Positions 38,288-47,015 are shown, numbered from the stretch's first letter. The stretch: DNA of 64,000 bases from Subtercola boreus (GCF_003399625.1 NZ_NBXA01000021.1:62001-126000); one strand, 5' to 3'. Numbers and translations: made by a program. Notes: generated by a model not told the origin, from the letters alone.

Positions 38288-38447
38288 GTAGTAGTTGCTC
38301 CAGTATGGACATATATCGGGCCGGGCAGCAGGAAACTGCCTCGTGTTCGAGGTAGTGTTTCGCCGCACGGCAGATGAGTGATCGACGCAAATTGCGCCAT
38401 GTAATCTTAGCCCCGCGAAAGAGGTGCGAGCAACCTGCCCCGCACCG

Positions 38448-38474
38448 CCGGTTCAGCCGGTTCAGCCGGTTCAG
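38448..38474. repeat. 9-bp tandem repeat, three copies
   Basis: CCGGTTCAG is repeated three times without change, ending just inside the stop codon of the DUF885 gene. A short slippage-prone array; no function is suggested by the sequence. Confidence 0.8.
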
Positions 38475-40213
38475 CGCTCCATCGAGGACGCGAGTGTGTC
38501 GAGCCGCACGCCGCCGAGGTCAAGGGCGCGGCGGTGGAACTCCCGGATGTCGAACGCGGATCCCTGTCGGGCACGGTAGTCGTCACGCAGCTGCTCCCAG
38601 ATGCGCTGCCCCACCTTGTAGGAGGGTGCCTGCCCCGGCCAGCCGAGGTAGCGGTTGACCTCGAAGCGGATGAATCCGTCGTTCATGTTGACGTTCTCGC
38701 GCATGAACTGGAGGGCGTACTCCGCGTCCCACACTCCGGTGCCGTCGAGGCGGGGCTTGCCGAGGTGCACGCCGATGTCGAGCACAACACGGGCCGCGCG
38801 CATCCGCTGGCCGTCGAGCATTCCGAGCCGGTCGGCGGGCCGGTCGAGGTAGCCGAGCTCCTGCATGAGCCGCTCGGCGTAGAGGGCCCAGCCCTCTGCG
38901 TGGCCGGACGTACCGGCGAGCTGGCGCCGCCAGGTGTTCAGCTTCGACCGGTTGTAGACGGCCTGGCCGATCTGCAGGTGGTGGCCGGGAACTCCCTCGT
39001 GGTAGACCGTGGTCAGCTCCCGCCAGGTGTCGAACTCGGTGACGCCCTCGGGTACCGACCACCACATGCGGCCCGGGCGCGAGAAGTCGTCGGTCGGACC
39101 GGTGTAGTAGATGCCTCCCTCGTTGGTGGGCGCGATCATGCACTCGATCGTGGCGATCTCGGCGGGGATGTCGAACTGGCTGCCTGACAGGTCGGCGATC
39201 GCCCTGTTGCTCGTCTCCTGCATCCACTGCTGGAGGGCGACCGTGCCGAAGAGCTTGTGCGAGGGGTCTGCATCGAGGTGGGCGATCGCCTCGTGCACCG
39301 ATGCGCCCGGAAGGATCTCGTTCGCGATCGACTCCTGCTCGCTGACCATGCGGGCGAGTTCCGCGACGCCCCATTCGTAGGTCTCGTCGAGGTCGACGCT
39401 TGCGCCGAGGAACTTGCGCGATTCGAGGGCATAGATCTCGCGGCCCACCGCGTCGGTTGTGGATGCCGCTGGCACGAGTTCTCCGCTCAGGAAGTCTGCC
39501 AACCGCTCGTAGGCCGCGGAGGCGACGCCTGCCCCGTGCCGGAGCTGCCTGGCGAGTGAGTCGGGAAGAGCATCCGGAGCCTCGGGTCGCCCGAGCTCGG
39601 GAGCAGCGAGATCCGGGTTCGAGGCGGACCGGGCGAGGTCTGCGAAGAACCCGCTCTCGCCCACGTTCTTGGTGACCTGCAGCAGCACCTCGCGCACCTG
39701 GCGGCGGGCCGGCACGACGCCTTCGCGGATGCCCTGCCGCAGGGTCTCGATGTAGCCGTCGATCGCGGCACCCACCCCCGACATGCGGTGGCTGACGATC
39801 TCCCAGTCGTCGACGGTCTCTGTGGGCATGAGGTCGTAGACCTCACGGATCTGCTGCGACGGCGACTCGATCACGTTGAGGTCGCGGAGGTGGAGCTTGG
39901 CCTCAGAGCTCTCGAGGGTGAGGCGCAGTTCGCTGCCGAGGTCGGAGAGGGTGACCTCGTCGACCTCGTCAGCCGGCCGCGCGGCTTCGAGTTCGGCCAG
40001 CGTGCGCCGCACCTCAGCGACGTAGCGCTCGTGTCCCTCCGGGGAGTAGTCGCCGTAACGGTCGTTGACGTCGTTCCGGCCGATGTAGGTGCCGATGGCC
40101 GGTTCGAGCTGCACCAGGGTGTCGACCCAGCGCTCGGCGATGGCATCGACGGCGGTGGGGGTACGGGGTTCGGATGTCGCGGCAGGGGTGCCGGTCGGAG
40201 TTCTATCGGTCAT
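38471..40213 (-). CDS. DUF885 family, putative metallopeptidase, 580 aa
   Basis: A large soluble protein of the DUF885 family, considered a zinc peptidase-like group. The metal motif HEGVPGHHLQIGQA (an HExxH-like variant, HEGxxGHH) lies near residue 405, followed by SGHAEGWALYAERLMQELG, which supplies a Glu as in gluzincins. No signal peptide or membrane segment, so it is cytoplasmic. Length is normal for the family. Its substrate is not known; related proteins have been proposed as dipeptidases. It lies upstream of rpsA, separated by the repeat region, and probably has its own promoter. Confidence 0.9.
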   Translation of the reverse strand: MTDRTPTGTPAATSEPRTPTAVDAIAERWVDTLVQLEPAIGTYIGRNDVNDRYGDYSPEGHERYVAEVRRTLAELEAARPADEVDEVTLSDLGSELRLTLESSEAKLHLRDLNVIESPSQQIREVYDLMPTETVDDWEIVSHRMSGVGAAIDGYIETLRQGIREGVVPARRQVREVLLQVTKNVGESGFFADLARSASNPDLAAPELGRPEAPDALPDSLARQLRHGAGVASAAYERLADFLSGELVPAASTTDAVGREIYALESRKFLGASVDLDETYEWGVAELARMVSEQESIANEILPGASVHEAIAHLDADPSHKLFGTVALQQWMQETSNRAIADLSGSQFDIPAEIATIECMIAPTNEGGIYYTGPTDDFSRPGRMWWSVPEGVTEFDTWRELTTVYHEGVPGHHLQIGQAVYNRSKLNTWRRQLAGTSGHAEGWALYAERLMQELGYLDRPADRLGMLDGQRMRAARVVLDIGVHLGKPRLDGTGVWDAEYALQFMRENVNMNDGFIRFEVNRYLGWPGQAPSYKVGQRIWEQLRDDYRARQGSAFDIREFHRRALDLGGVRLDTLASSMER

Positions 40214-40311
40214 CCATTCAGACTATGCCTCGCATCCGAGGGCGCCCGCAGGATGGTCACATCTGTGGAGAAGTCGCTGATGGACCTATCTGTGGAGGAG
40301 TGGAATCCCCT

Positions 40312-40641
40312 TCAGTGGGGGTGCGAGGCGGGCTTCGGGTGCCCGGGGATCGAGTCTCCGCTGAGGTTCAGCTCTGCAGGGTCGACTTCGACATCCCCGT
40401 CGTCGTCGGGGCCGCCGGTGCCCGGCAACACGTTGATGTCGGCGAGATCGGTGTCATCGTCGACCGCGTCGCTGTCGGCAATGGGTTCGTTCTGCAGTGC
40501 CTCGGTGTCGTTCTCGCTCTGCGCGGTGCCCACCCGGTCGAGGGCGGCCTGGTCGCGCTCGGAGATCCCGTGGCTGGAGTGGTGCTTCGCGGCATCCTCC
40601 TCGGCATGGCGGGTACGGTGGTCTTCGCTCTCGAATGTCAT
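40312..40641 (-). CDS. Acidic hypothetical protein, 109 aa
   Basis: I do not recognise a domain. The protein is highly charged: a His/Glu-rich N-terminus (DHRTRHAEEDAAKHHSSHG), an acidic middle (DSDAVDDDTDLADINVLPG) and a His/Pro end. It is likely unstructured. The start is the ATG at 40641, with AAGG close upstream. Codon use looks genuine, with GC-rich third positions. It lies 98 bp upstream of the DUF885 gene on the same strand. No function can be assigned. Confidence 0.65.
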   Translation of the reverse strand: MTFESEDHRTRHAEEDAAKHHSSHGISERDQAALDRVGTAQSENDTEALQNEPIADSDAVDDDTDLADINVLPGTGGPDDDGDVEVDPAELNLSGDSIPGHPKPASHPH

Positions 40642-40716
40642 ACCTTGACGCTACGCAGGCGAGCGAACGATGCACAACCCGTTGAGATTGCACGCTCGGC
40701 GGGTTGTACTGCTCGT

Positions 40717-40870
40717 ATGGCTGACCAGCAGGATTCCGATGACAGAGCGACGCTCACAGAGTTCTTTCTGCGGTGAACATGACCGCGTCCCAGCTCGAGG
40801 AGTGGCTCTAACCGGTGATTCGAACGCCCGCTGGAGGTACTCTCCGATGAACGGGGACGCGACCTGCTGA
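40717..40870 (+). pseudogene. Remnant of DUF3140-like gene with frameshifts
   Basis: Three consecutive frames together read like the first third of a DUF3140 protein: MADQQDSDDRATLTEFF, then after a shift VNMTASQLEEWL, then after another shift TGDSNARW. Intact members of this small actinobacterial family have the order ...EFxxAVNMTxxELExWL.T.DS... The remnant has two frameshifts and no C-terminal two thirds. It ends 43 bp before the SOS box of the mutagenesis operon. Family assignment is by memory of the pattern. Confidence 0.45.
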
Positions 40871-40906
40871 AGTGATCAGGGGTTCTTCACGACGGCTCCT
40901 TCCGGG

Positions 40907-40935
40907 TTGACTTATTCGAACATATGTTCGAATAT
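40907..40935 (+). promoter_or_regulatory. SOS-regulated promoter of the imuA operon
   Basis: TTGACT at 40907-40912 and GAATAT at 40930-40935 are spaced by 17 bp and fit -35 and -10 elements. The LexA palindrome fills the spacer between them, so LexA would block RNA polymerase. The transcription start would fall at about 40942, the A of the imuA ATG. Confidence 0.7.
40913..40934. promoter_or_regulatory. LexA binding site (SOS box)
   Basis: The core TCGAACATATGTTCGA (40916-40931) matches the actinobacterial SOS box TCGAAC-N4-GTTCGA exactly. The symmetry extends three bases on each side to give a perfect 22-bp palindrome. It precedes imuA, imuB and dnaE2, known LexA targets in this phylum. Confidence 0.93.
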
Positions 40936-40941
40936 TGGGAG

Positions 40942-41733
40942 ATGCCAGACCCTGCCGTCCTCCTCGCCGAAGCCGCCCCCGCGGCGCCTTCGGTGCGCGA
41001 GCTGCAGGAGCGGATCCGCCAGATGCAGGTCACGAAACTCGAGACCCGCAGCCTGCAGACCTCACCGGCGCTGGCGCCGTTGCTGCCCGGTGGGGCGCTG
41101 AAGGCCGGCGCGGCGTACTCGGTCGAGGGCTCGCACTCCCTGGTGATGGCAATGATGGCGGGGCCGTCGGCTGCCGGGGCGTGGTGCGGCGTCATCGGGT
41201 TGCCCGACTTCGGTGCAGAGGCGGCCAGTCGCTCCGGAATCGACCTCGACCGGCTCGTCTTCGTCCCGCACCCCGGTGAGCAGTGGCTGGCCGTGGTGTC
41301 AGCCGTCATCGACGTGGTCACCGTGGTCGTCACCATCGCTCCCCCGAGGCTCGGCGATGCGCTGGCGGCGCGGCTCGCGGCGCGAATCCGGCAGCGTGAG
41401 GCCACGATGATCGTGCTGGGCGGCTGGCCGCAGAGCGAAGCCACGCTTCGCGTCACCGAGAGCAGCTGGGAGGGCATCGGCCAGGGCTTCGGGCACCTTG
41501 CGAGCCGCCGGGTGACGGTGAGCGCCGTCGGCCGGGGCTTCATGGGCCAGAAGCGCAGCGCCCGGCTGTGGCTGCCGGATGCCTCGGAGCAGGTTCGGGG
41601 TGCAGACACGGTGCGGGGCGTTGACACAGCGCGGGGCGTTGAGGCGGTGCTAAGTGCGGATGCTGGTCGGAGTGCGGATGCCGCTCGGGGTGCCTGGCCG
41701 GCCTTCCCCGCGGTGCGGGAGTTGGCGAGTTGA
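40942..41733 (+). CDS. imuA: ImuA-like mutasome accessory protein, 263 aa
   Basis: A RecA-like ATPase-fold protein of the SOS mutagenesis cassette, which with ImuB and DnaE2 copies damaged DNA. RecA-like strands are visible (AAYSVEGSHSLVMAMM, WCGVIGLPDFG, VVVTIAPPRLGDALAARLAA), but no full Walker A. I choose the ATG at 40942 because the promoter predicts a start of transcription there, making a leaderless message; the ATG at 40924 lies inside the SOS box. The last 45 residues are an Arg/Ala/Asp low-complexity tail (VRGADTVRGVDTARG) with imperfect DNA repeats. It precedes imuB by 2 nt. Confidence 0.85.
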   Translation: MPDPAVLLAEAAPAAPSVRELQERIRQMQVTKLETRSLQTSPALAPLLPGGALKAGAAYSVEGSHSLVMAMMAGPSAAGAWCGVIGLPDFGAEAASRSGIDLDRLVFVPHPGEQWLAVVSAVIDVVTVVVTIAPPRLGDALAARLAARIRQREATMIVLGGWPQSEATLRVTESSWEGIGQGFGHLASRRVTVSAVGRGFMGQKRSARLWLPDASEQVRGADTVRGVDTARGVEAVLSADAGRSADAARGAWPAFPAVRELAS

Positions 41734-41735
41734 CC

Positions 41736-43328
41736 ATGACGACTGCTGTGCGCACCATCGTGGTGTGGTGCCCGGACTGGCCGGTGCGGGCCGTCGCCCA
41801 GTCCGAAGAGCTGTCGCTCGATGAGCCGATCGCGCTGATCGACCACGGCCTCGTGTTCGCGTGTTCCCCGCGTGCCAGGGCCGACGGCGTACGGCGGGGG
41901 CAGCGCGTGCGGGAGGCACAGGCAGCCTGCGTCGACCTGATGACCTTCGACTACGACCCTGCGCTTGATCACCGGAGTTTCGAGGTGGTGGTGGCAGCCA
42001 TAGAGGAGCTTATGCCGGGGGTGCAGGTGCTCCGTCCGGGTATGTGTGCGCTCGTTGCCAAGGGCCCGAGCCGGTACTACGGCAGCGAGCGGGGAGCTGC
42101 CGGGGTGCTGCTCACCACTCTGGTCGGATTGGGCGCTGAGAATGCCCGTATCGCCATCGCCGACGGCAGGTTCGCCGCCGAGCAGCTTGCCCGGATGCCC
42201 GGTGAGCAGGGCATCCGCATCGTGGAACCCGGAGGTTCGCCGGAGTTCCTTGCCGAACATCCGATCGACGCCATCGGCGACCCCCAGCTGGCAATTCTGC
42301 TGCGACGCCTGGGGCTCTCGACGCTCGGCGCCTTTGCCGCGCTCGACTTTCGCGATGTGCGGGCGCGGTTCGGTGAGGCGGGTGTGCACGCGCACACCAT
42401 GGCGAGCGGCCGGGATGCCCGGCGGGTCGTTCCCCGGCTCCCCCCACAGCTGCGGGACATCGAGGTCGTCTTCGAGCCTCCCCTCGACCGGGTCGACCAG
42501 ATCACCTTCGCCGTGCGAACCGCTGCAGAGCGGTTCGTCGACGAACTCACCCGTGCGCTGCTGGTCTGCACGAGCATCCGGGTCGAACTCCACACCGACA
42601 ACGGGGTGGTGCATGATCGCGGGTGGGGTCATCCCCGGTGGTTCAGCGCCAACGATGTGCTCGACCGTATCCGCTGGCAGGTGCAGGGGCGAACAGGTGC
42701 AGGCGCCGGCGCGCTGACCTCGGCGATCATGAAGGTGCGAGTGCTGCCGGAGAGCCTCGACTCGATCGGCAACTACGAGACGGGGCTCTGGGGCAGTGCG
42801 CCCGACGACCGTGTGCACCACGGGCTTTCGAGGGTGCAGAGCCTGCTGGGGCACGGTGCTGTGACGACGGCGGTCATTGCCGGGGGGCGCGGTGTCTCCG
42901 AGCGGCAGGTCATGATCCCGTGGGGTGACCCGCGGGCGACTGGCAGTGGTGACGGTGCGAAGCCCTGGCCGGGGAGCGTACCCCTGCCCGCGCCGTCGAC
43001 GGTGTTCGAGAAGCCACGGGGCGTGACCGTGCTGACCCGCGAAGGCGGCCCCATCGAGGTGAGCGAGCGGGGCGCGTTGAGCGGTATTCCTGCGCTGTTC
43101 CAACTGACTGATACCGAAGGGCGATCTGCATCGGCATCGCCGTCGCGACAGCCATCGCAGCCGCAGCCCCTGGCCGCCTGGACGGGGCCGTGGCCGGTGC
43201 ACGAGCGGTGGTGGGACCAGGCGGTGGCCCGGTCGTTCCACCGTTTCCAAGTCGTCGACGCCGAAGGAACCGCATGGCTCCTGGCCTTGCACGACCACGG
43301 CTGGTGGGCGGAGGCTCGTTATGACTGA
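41736..43328 (+). CDS. imuB: ImuB, Y-family polymerase-like mutasome scaffold, 530 aa
   Basis: A non-catalytic relative of DNA polymerase IV that tethers DnaE2 to the sliding clamp. The first motif reads VVWCPDWPVRA where active Y-family enzymes have a DxD pair, and the second reads AKGPSRYYG where they have SxDE. The catalytic acids are thus missing, as in other ImuB proteins. A clamp-binding peptide, QVMIPWG, starts at residue 391, like QLPLWG of mycobacterial ImuB. The start ATG at 41736 follows the imuA stop by 2 nt. A Pro/Gln/Ser-rich stretch lies near residues 470-485. Confidence 0.92.
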   Translation: MTTAVRTIVVWCPDWPVRAVAQSEELSLDEPIALIDHGLVFACSPRARADGVRRGQRVREAQAACVDLMTFDYDPALDHRSFEVVVAAIEELMPGVQVLRPGMCALVAKGPSRYYGSERGAAGVLLTTLVGLGAENARIAIADGRFAAEQLARMPGEQGIRIVEPGGSPEFLAEHPIDAIGDPQLAILLRRLGLSTLGAFAALDFRDVRARFGEAGVHAHTMASGRDARRVVPRLPPQLRDIEVVFEPPLDRVDQITFAVRTAAERFVDELTRALLVCTSIRVELHTDNGVVHDRGWGHPRWFSANDVLDRIRWQVQGRTGAGAGALTSAIMKVRVLPESLDSIGNYETGLWGSAPDDRVHHGLSRVQSLLGHGAVTTAVIAGGRGVSERQVMIPWGDPRATGSGDGAKPWPGSVPLPAPSTVFEKPRGVTVLTREGGPIEVSERGALSGIPALFQLTDTEGRSASASPSRQPSQPQPLAAWTGPWPVHERWWDQAVARSFHRFQVVDAEGTAWLLALHDHGWWAEARYD

Positions 43329-43358
43329 GTCTCTGGCGCCGTCGGGCGGTGAGTGCTG

Positions 43359-46300
43359 ATGGGGTTCAATAATCCGCCGATTCCCTGGTCCGAGCTCGAG
43401 CGGCGTCTCTCCGATGTGCGCCGACCCGGGGCCGACGAGAGCAAAGACGGTGGCGACGGACCGGCGTTCTCGCGGAAGCGTATGCCGTACGTTCCGCCGA
43501 CCCTCCCGCCGAAGCCAGAACTCGAGTTCGACGATGGGCCCCTGGTCGGCTACGCCGAACTGCATGCCCACTCCAACTTCAGTTTTCTCGACGGAGCCTC
43601 CTCTCCCGAGGAACTCCTCGAAGAAGCTGCGCGGCTCCGGATGCACGGGCTCGCCCTCACCGACCACGACGGTTTCTACGGGGTCGTGCACCTGGCCGAG
43701 GCTGCGGAGGCCTACCCGGGCGTCTCGACGGTCTTCGGCGCGGAACTCTCCCTCGGGCTGAGCAAGCCGCAGAACGGGATGGCCGACCCCGAGGGAACCC
43801 ACCTCGTGGTGCTCGCCCGCAAGCAGGAGGGATACCACAGGCTCTCCGGTGCGATCACGACAGGCCAGCTCGCCGTCGGTGCCGAGAAGGGGCGACCGCG
43901 CTACGACCTCGAGCAGTTGGCCGACCAGTCCCGCGGCGGGAGCGGGGCCGACGGGAGCGAGGCGGCGGGCTGGGGTTCCGGGTCCGGTTCCACGGTCAGT
44001 GGCGGCTCCGGGTTCGGCGGGGGTTCTGCCTTCGGCGACGGTTCCGGCGACTCCGCGTGGCTGGTGTTGACGGGTTGCCGCAAGGGAGCGGTACGGCAGG
44101 CGCTCGCCTCCGACGGACTACCCGGGGCTTCCCGTGAGCTCGACCGTCTCGTCGCCCTGTTCGGGCGGCAGAACGTGCTGGTCGAACTCTTCGACCACGG
44201 CAATCCACTCGACAGCGACGCGAACGACGCCCTCGCCGAGTTGGCCGCGAAGCACCGTGTCGACACGGTCGCAACCGGCAATGTGCACTACGCCACGCCC
44301 AAACAGTTCCCGCTCGGGCAGGCGCTGGCCGCCGTCAGGGCACGCCGCAGCCTCGACGACCTCGAGGGGTGGCTGCCGGCATCCGCGGGCTCGCATCTGC
44401 GCTCGGGTGCCGAGATGGCTGCGCGTTTCGCGAGATACCCGGGTGCCGTCGAACGCACGGTCGAGATCGCCGACGATCTGTCGTTCCAGTTGCGCACGGC
44501 CAAGCCGAAGCTGCCCCGGCAGGAGGTGCCAGAGGGGCACACCCCCATGTCGTACCTCCGCCAACTGGTCGACGAGGCGATGCCCACGCACTACCCCCAT
44601 GCGACCGACGACGATCTGAAGCGCATCCAGAGCGAACTCGCGGTGATCGAGCAGAAGGACTTTCCGGGGTACTTCCTGATCGTGCGCGACATCGTGCACG
44701 AGGCCCGGCGGCTGGGCATCCTCTGCCAGGGTCGGGGCTCGGCCGCGAACTCGGCGGTGTGTTTCATCCTCGACATCACAGCGGTCGACTCGATCTTCTA
44801 CAAGTTGCCGTTCGAACGGTTCCTGTCGAGCATGCGTGATGAAGAACCCGACATCGATGTGGATTTCGACTCCGATCGTCGGGAGGAGGTCATCCAGTAC
44901 GTGTATCGCAAGTACGGTCGCCGGAACGCTGCCCAGGTCGCGAACGTGATCACCTATCGGCCGAAGTTCGCGGTGCGCGACATGGCGAAGGCACTCGGAC
45001 ACAGCCCCGGTCAGCAGGATGCCTGGTCGAAGCAGATCGAGCGCTGGGGGTCGAAGGTGGCGAGCGAAGACCATGACATTCCGGCCGATGTGATCGACCT
45101 GGCTGAGCAGGTGCTGAAGTTCCCGCGGCACATGGGCATCCATTCGGGAGGAATGGTGCTCACCGACCGGCCCGTCGGTGAGGTCTGCCCGATCGAGAAC
45201 GGCCGGATGGATGGGCGCACCGTTCTGCAGTGGGACAAGGACGACTGCGCGTGGATGGGTCTCGTCAAGTTCGACCTGCTCGGGCTCGGCATGCTGTCGG
45301 CACTGCAGCACTCGCTCGATCTGGCGCGCGAGCACCTTGGTGAGGCGTGGAGCCTGCAGAGCATCCCGAAGGAGGAGCAGGGCGTCTACGACATGCTCTG
45401 CCGCGCCGACTCGATCGGTGTGTTCCAGGTCGAGAGCCGCGCTCAGATGGGTACGCTGCCCAGGCTCCAGCCACGCCGGTTCTACGACCTCGTGGTGGAG
45501 ATCGCGCTCATCCGGCCCGGGCCCATCCAGGGTGGGGCCGTGCATCCGTACATCCGCCGCAAGCTGAAGCAGGAGCCCGTCACCTATCTGCACCCGCTGC
45601 TCGAAGAACCTCTCGAACGAACGCTCGGGGTGCCACTCTTCCAAGAACAGCTGATGCAGGTGGCGCAGGCGGTCGGCAACTGCTCACCCGAAGACGCCGA
45701 CCTGCTGCGGCGGGCGATGGGCTCGAAGCGCGGCATCGAGAAGATCTCGTCGCTGAAGACGAAGCTGTTCGCCGGCATGGCCTCGAACGGCATAGCTCCG
45801 GATGTCGCGGAGCAGATCTACCAGAAGATCGAAGCGTTCGCGAGCTTCGGTTTCGCCGAGAGCCACTCGAACAGCTTCGCGCTGCTGGTGTATGCGAGTT
45901 CCTGGTTCAAGCTGCACTATCCGGCAGCCTTCCTCGCGTCGCTGCTGCGGGCCCAGCCGATGGGGTTCTACTCTCCGCAGACGCTGGTGGCGGATGCCCG
46001 GCGGCACGGTGTCGTGGTGCATCGCCCCGACATCCAGTGCTCCGGGGTGATGGCGGGGCTCGAGCCGAGCGCGGCGGCGGGTGGCCGAACGGCGGGTGCG
46101 GGTGGCCGAACGGAGGCGGGTGGCCGAACGGCTGCGGGTGGCCGAACGGCTGCGGGTGGCCGAACGGCGGCTGATGGTGGCGCCGGGGCAGGTCGACTCA
46201 CCGCCGCCACAGGCATGGACGCCTGCCTGCACACGGCCGGCCATCTGCCGACCGAGGTGTTCGACCGGTCGGTTCCGGCCGACTACCGGGAGCACCGTCG

Positions 46301-47015
46301 TGACGGCAACCTCGTTGTGCGGCTCGGGCTTGCCGAGATCACGTCGATCGGTGCGAAGCTCGCGGAACGCATCGTGGCGGAGCGCGATCGCGGCGGCCCC
46401 TACCGGGACATGGCCGACGTCGCCCGGCGCAACGACCTCAACACCGCGCAGATGGAGGCGCTGGCCTCCGCCGGAGCTTTCACCAGTCTCGACCTGACCC
46501 GGCGCGAGGCGCTCTGGGAGGCCGGCAATGCCGCCCAGGACCGCCCCGAGTTCCTCCAGGGCACCCACGTGAGCGTGCAACCGCCGCTGCTGCCGATGTT
46601 GAGTCCGACCGAACAGGTGGTCTACGACCTCTGGAGCACCGGCATCTCGCCCGACGACCATCCGGTCGCGCACTCCCGGGACTGGCTGGATGACCGGGGC
46701 GCCCTCTCGATCGAGAAGCTGCAGACGTGCGAGAACGGGCGCCGCATCGAGGTCGGTGGGGTCGTGACGCACCGGCAGCGTCCGGCGACCGCCAGTGGTA
46801 TCACCTTCGTGAACCTCGAGGATGAGACGGGCATCCTGAACGTGATCTGCAGCGTGGGAGTCTGGAGCCGCTACCGCCGGGTCGCCCGGGAGGCTCCGGC
46901 GATGGTGGTGCGCGGCATCCTCGAGCGCACCGAAGACGGCATCGTCAACCTCGTGGCCGACCGCATCGAGCTGCTGCCGCTCGGCGCGCCCACCCGCTCC
47001 CGCGACTTCCGCTGA
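43359..47015 (+). CDS. dnaE2: Error-prone DNA polymerase DnaE2, 1218 aa
   Basis: Alpha-subunit-type polymerase used for translesion synthesis under SOS control. The PHP domain is at the N-terminus (AELHAHSNFSFLDGASSPEE, LTDHDGFYG). The catalytic palm has DEEPDIDVDFDSDRREEVI. The helix-hairpin-helix and OB-fold (VGGVVTHRQRPATASGITFV) regions close the protein. Two low-complexity insertions are unusual: a Gly/Ser stretch at about residues 190-232 in the PHP domain, and a GGRTA repeat at about 905-940. It starts at ATG 43359 (MGFNNPPIPW) and is longer than typical DnaE2 because of the insertions. It is convergent with polA. Confidence 0.95.
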   Translation: MGFNNPPIPWSELERRLSDVRRPGADESKDGGDGPAFSRKRMPYVPPTLPPKPELEFDDGPLVGYAELHAHSNFSFLDGASSPEELLEEAARLRMHGLALTDHDGFYGVVHLAEAAEAYPGVSTVFGAELSLGLSKPQNGMADPEGTHLVVLARKQEGYHRLSGAITTGQLAVGAEKGRPRYDLEQLADQSRGGSGADGSEAAGWGSGSGSTVSGGSGFGGGSAFGDGSGDSAWLVLTGCRKGAVRQALASDGLPGASRELDRLVALFGRQNVLVELFDHGNPLDSDANDALAELAAKHRVDTVATGNVHYATPKQFPLGQALAAVRARRSLDDLEGWLPASAGSHLRSGAEMAARFARYPGAVERTVEIADDLSFQLRTAKPKLPRQEVPEGHTPMSYLRQLVDEAMPTHYPHATDDDLKRIQSELAVIEQKDFPGYFLIVRDIVHEARRLGILCQGRGSAANSAVCFILDITAVDSIFYKLPFERFLSSMRDEEPDIDVDFDSDRREEVIQYVYRKYGRRNAAQVANVITYRPKFAVRDMAKALGHSPGQQDAWSKQIERWGSKVASEDHDIPADVIDLAEQVLKFPRHMGIHSGGMVLTDRPVGEVCPIENGRMDGRTVLQWDKDDCAWMGLVKFDLLGLGMLSALQHSLDLAREHLGEAWSLQSIPKEEQGVYDMLCRADSIGVFQVESRAQMGTLPRLQPRRFYDLVVEIALIRPGPIQGGAVHPYIRRKLKQEPVTYLHPLLEEPLERTLGVPLFQEQLMQVAQAVGNCSPEDADLLRRAMGSKRGIEKISSLKTKLFAGMASNGIAPDVAEQIYQKIEAFASFGFAESHSNSFALLVYASSWFKLHYPAAFLASLLRAQPMGFYSPQTLVADARRHGVVVHRPDIQCSGVMAGLEPSAAAGGRTAGAGGRTEAGGRTAAGGRTAAGGRTAADGGAGAGRLTAATGMDACLHTAGHLPTEVFDRSVPADYREHRRDGNLVVRLGLAEITSIGAKLAERIVAERDRGGPYRDMADVARRNDLNTAQMEALASAGAFTSLDLTRREALWEAGNAAQDRPEFLQGTHVSVQPPLLPMLSPTEQVVYDLWSTGISPDDHPVAHSRDWLDDRGALSIEKLQTCENGRRIEVGGVVTHRQRPATASGITFVNLEDETGILNVICSVGVWSRYRRVAREAPAMVVRGILERTEDGIVNLVADRIELLPLGAPTRSRDFR
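46080..46167 (+). repeat. In-frame 18-bp minisatellite inside dnaE2
   Basis: GGTGGCCGAACGG occurs at 46080, 46101, 46119, 46137 and 46155, the last four exactly 18 bp apart. Translated, it gives repeated GGRTA units in a loop before the helix-hairpin-helix region. Unit length is a multiple of three, so copy-number change keeps the frame. Confidence 0.9.

Noticed and set aside
40924-40941. ATG inside the SOS box as start of imuA
   Set aside because: It lies upstream of the predicted transcription start and inside the LexA site; the ATG at 40942 fits the promoter.
40887-43838. A 983-residue leftward frame opposite imuA, imuB and the dnaE2 start
   Set aside because: Antisense to three clear family members and crosses their SOS promoter; no domain text.
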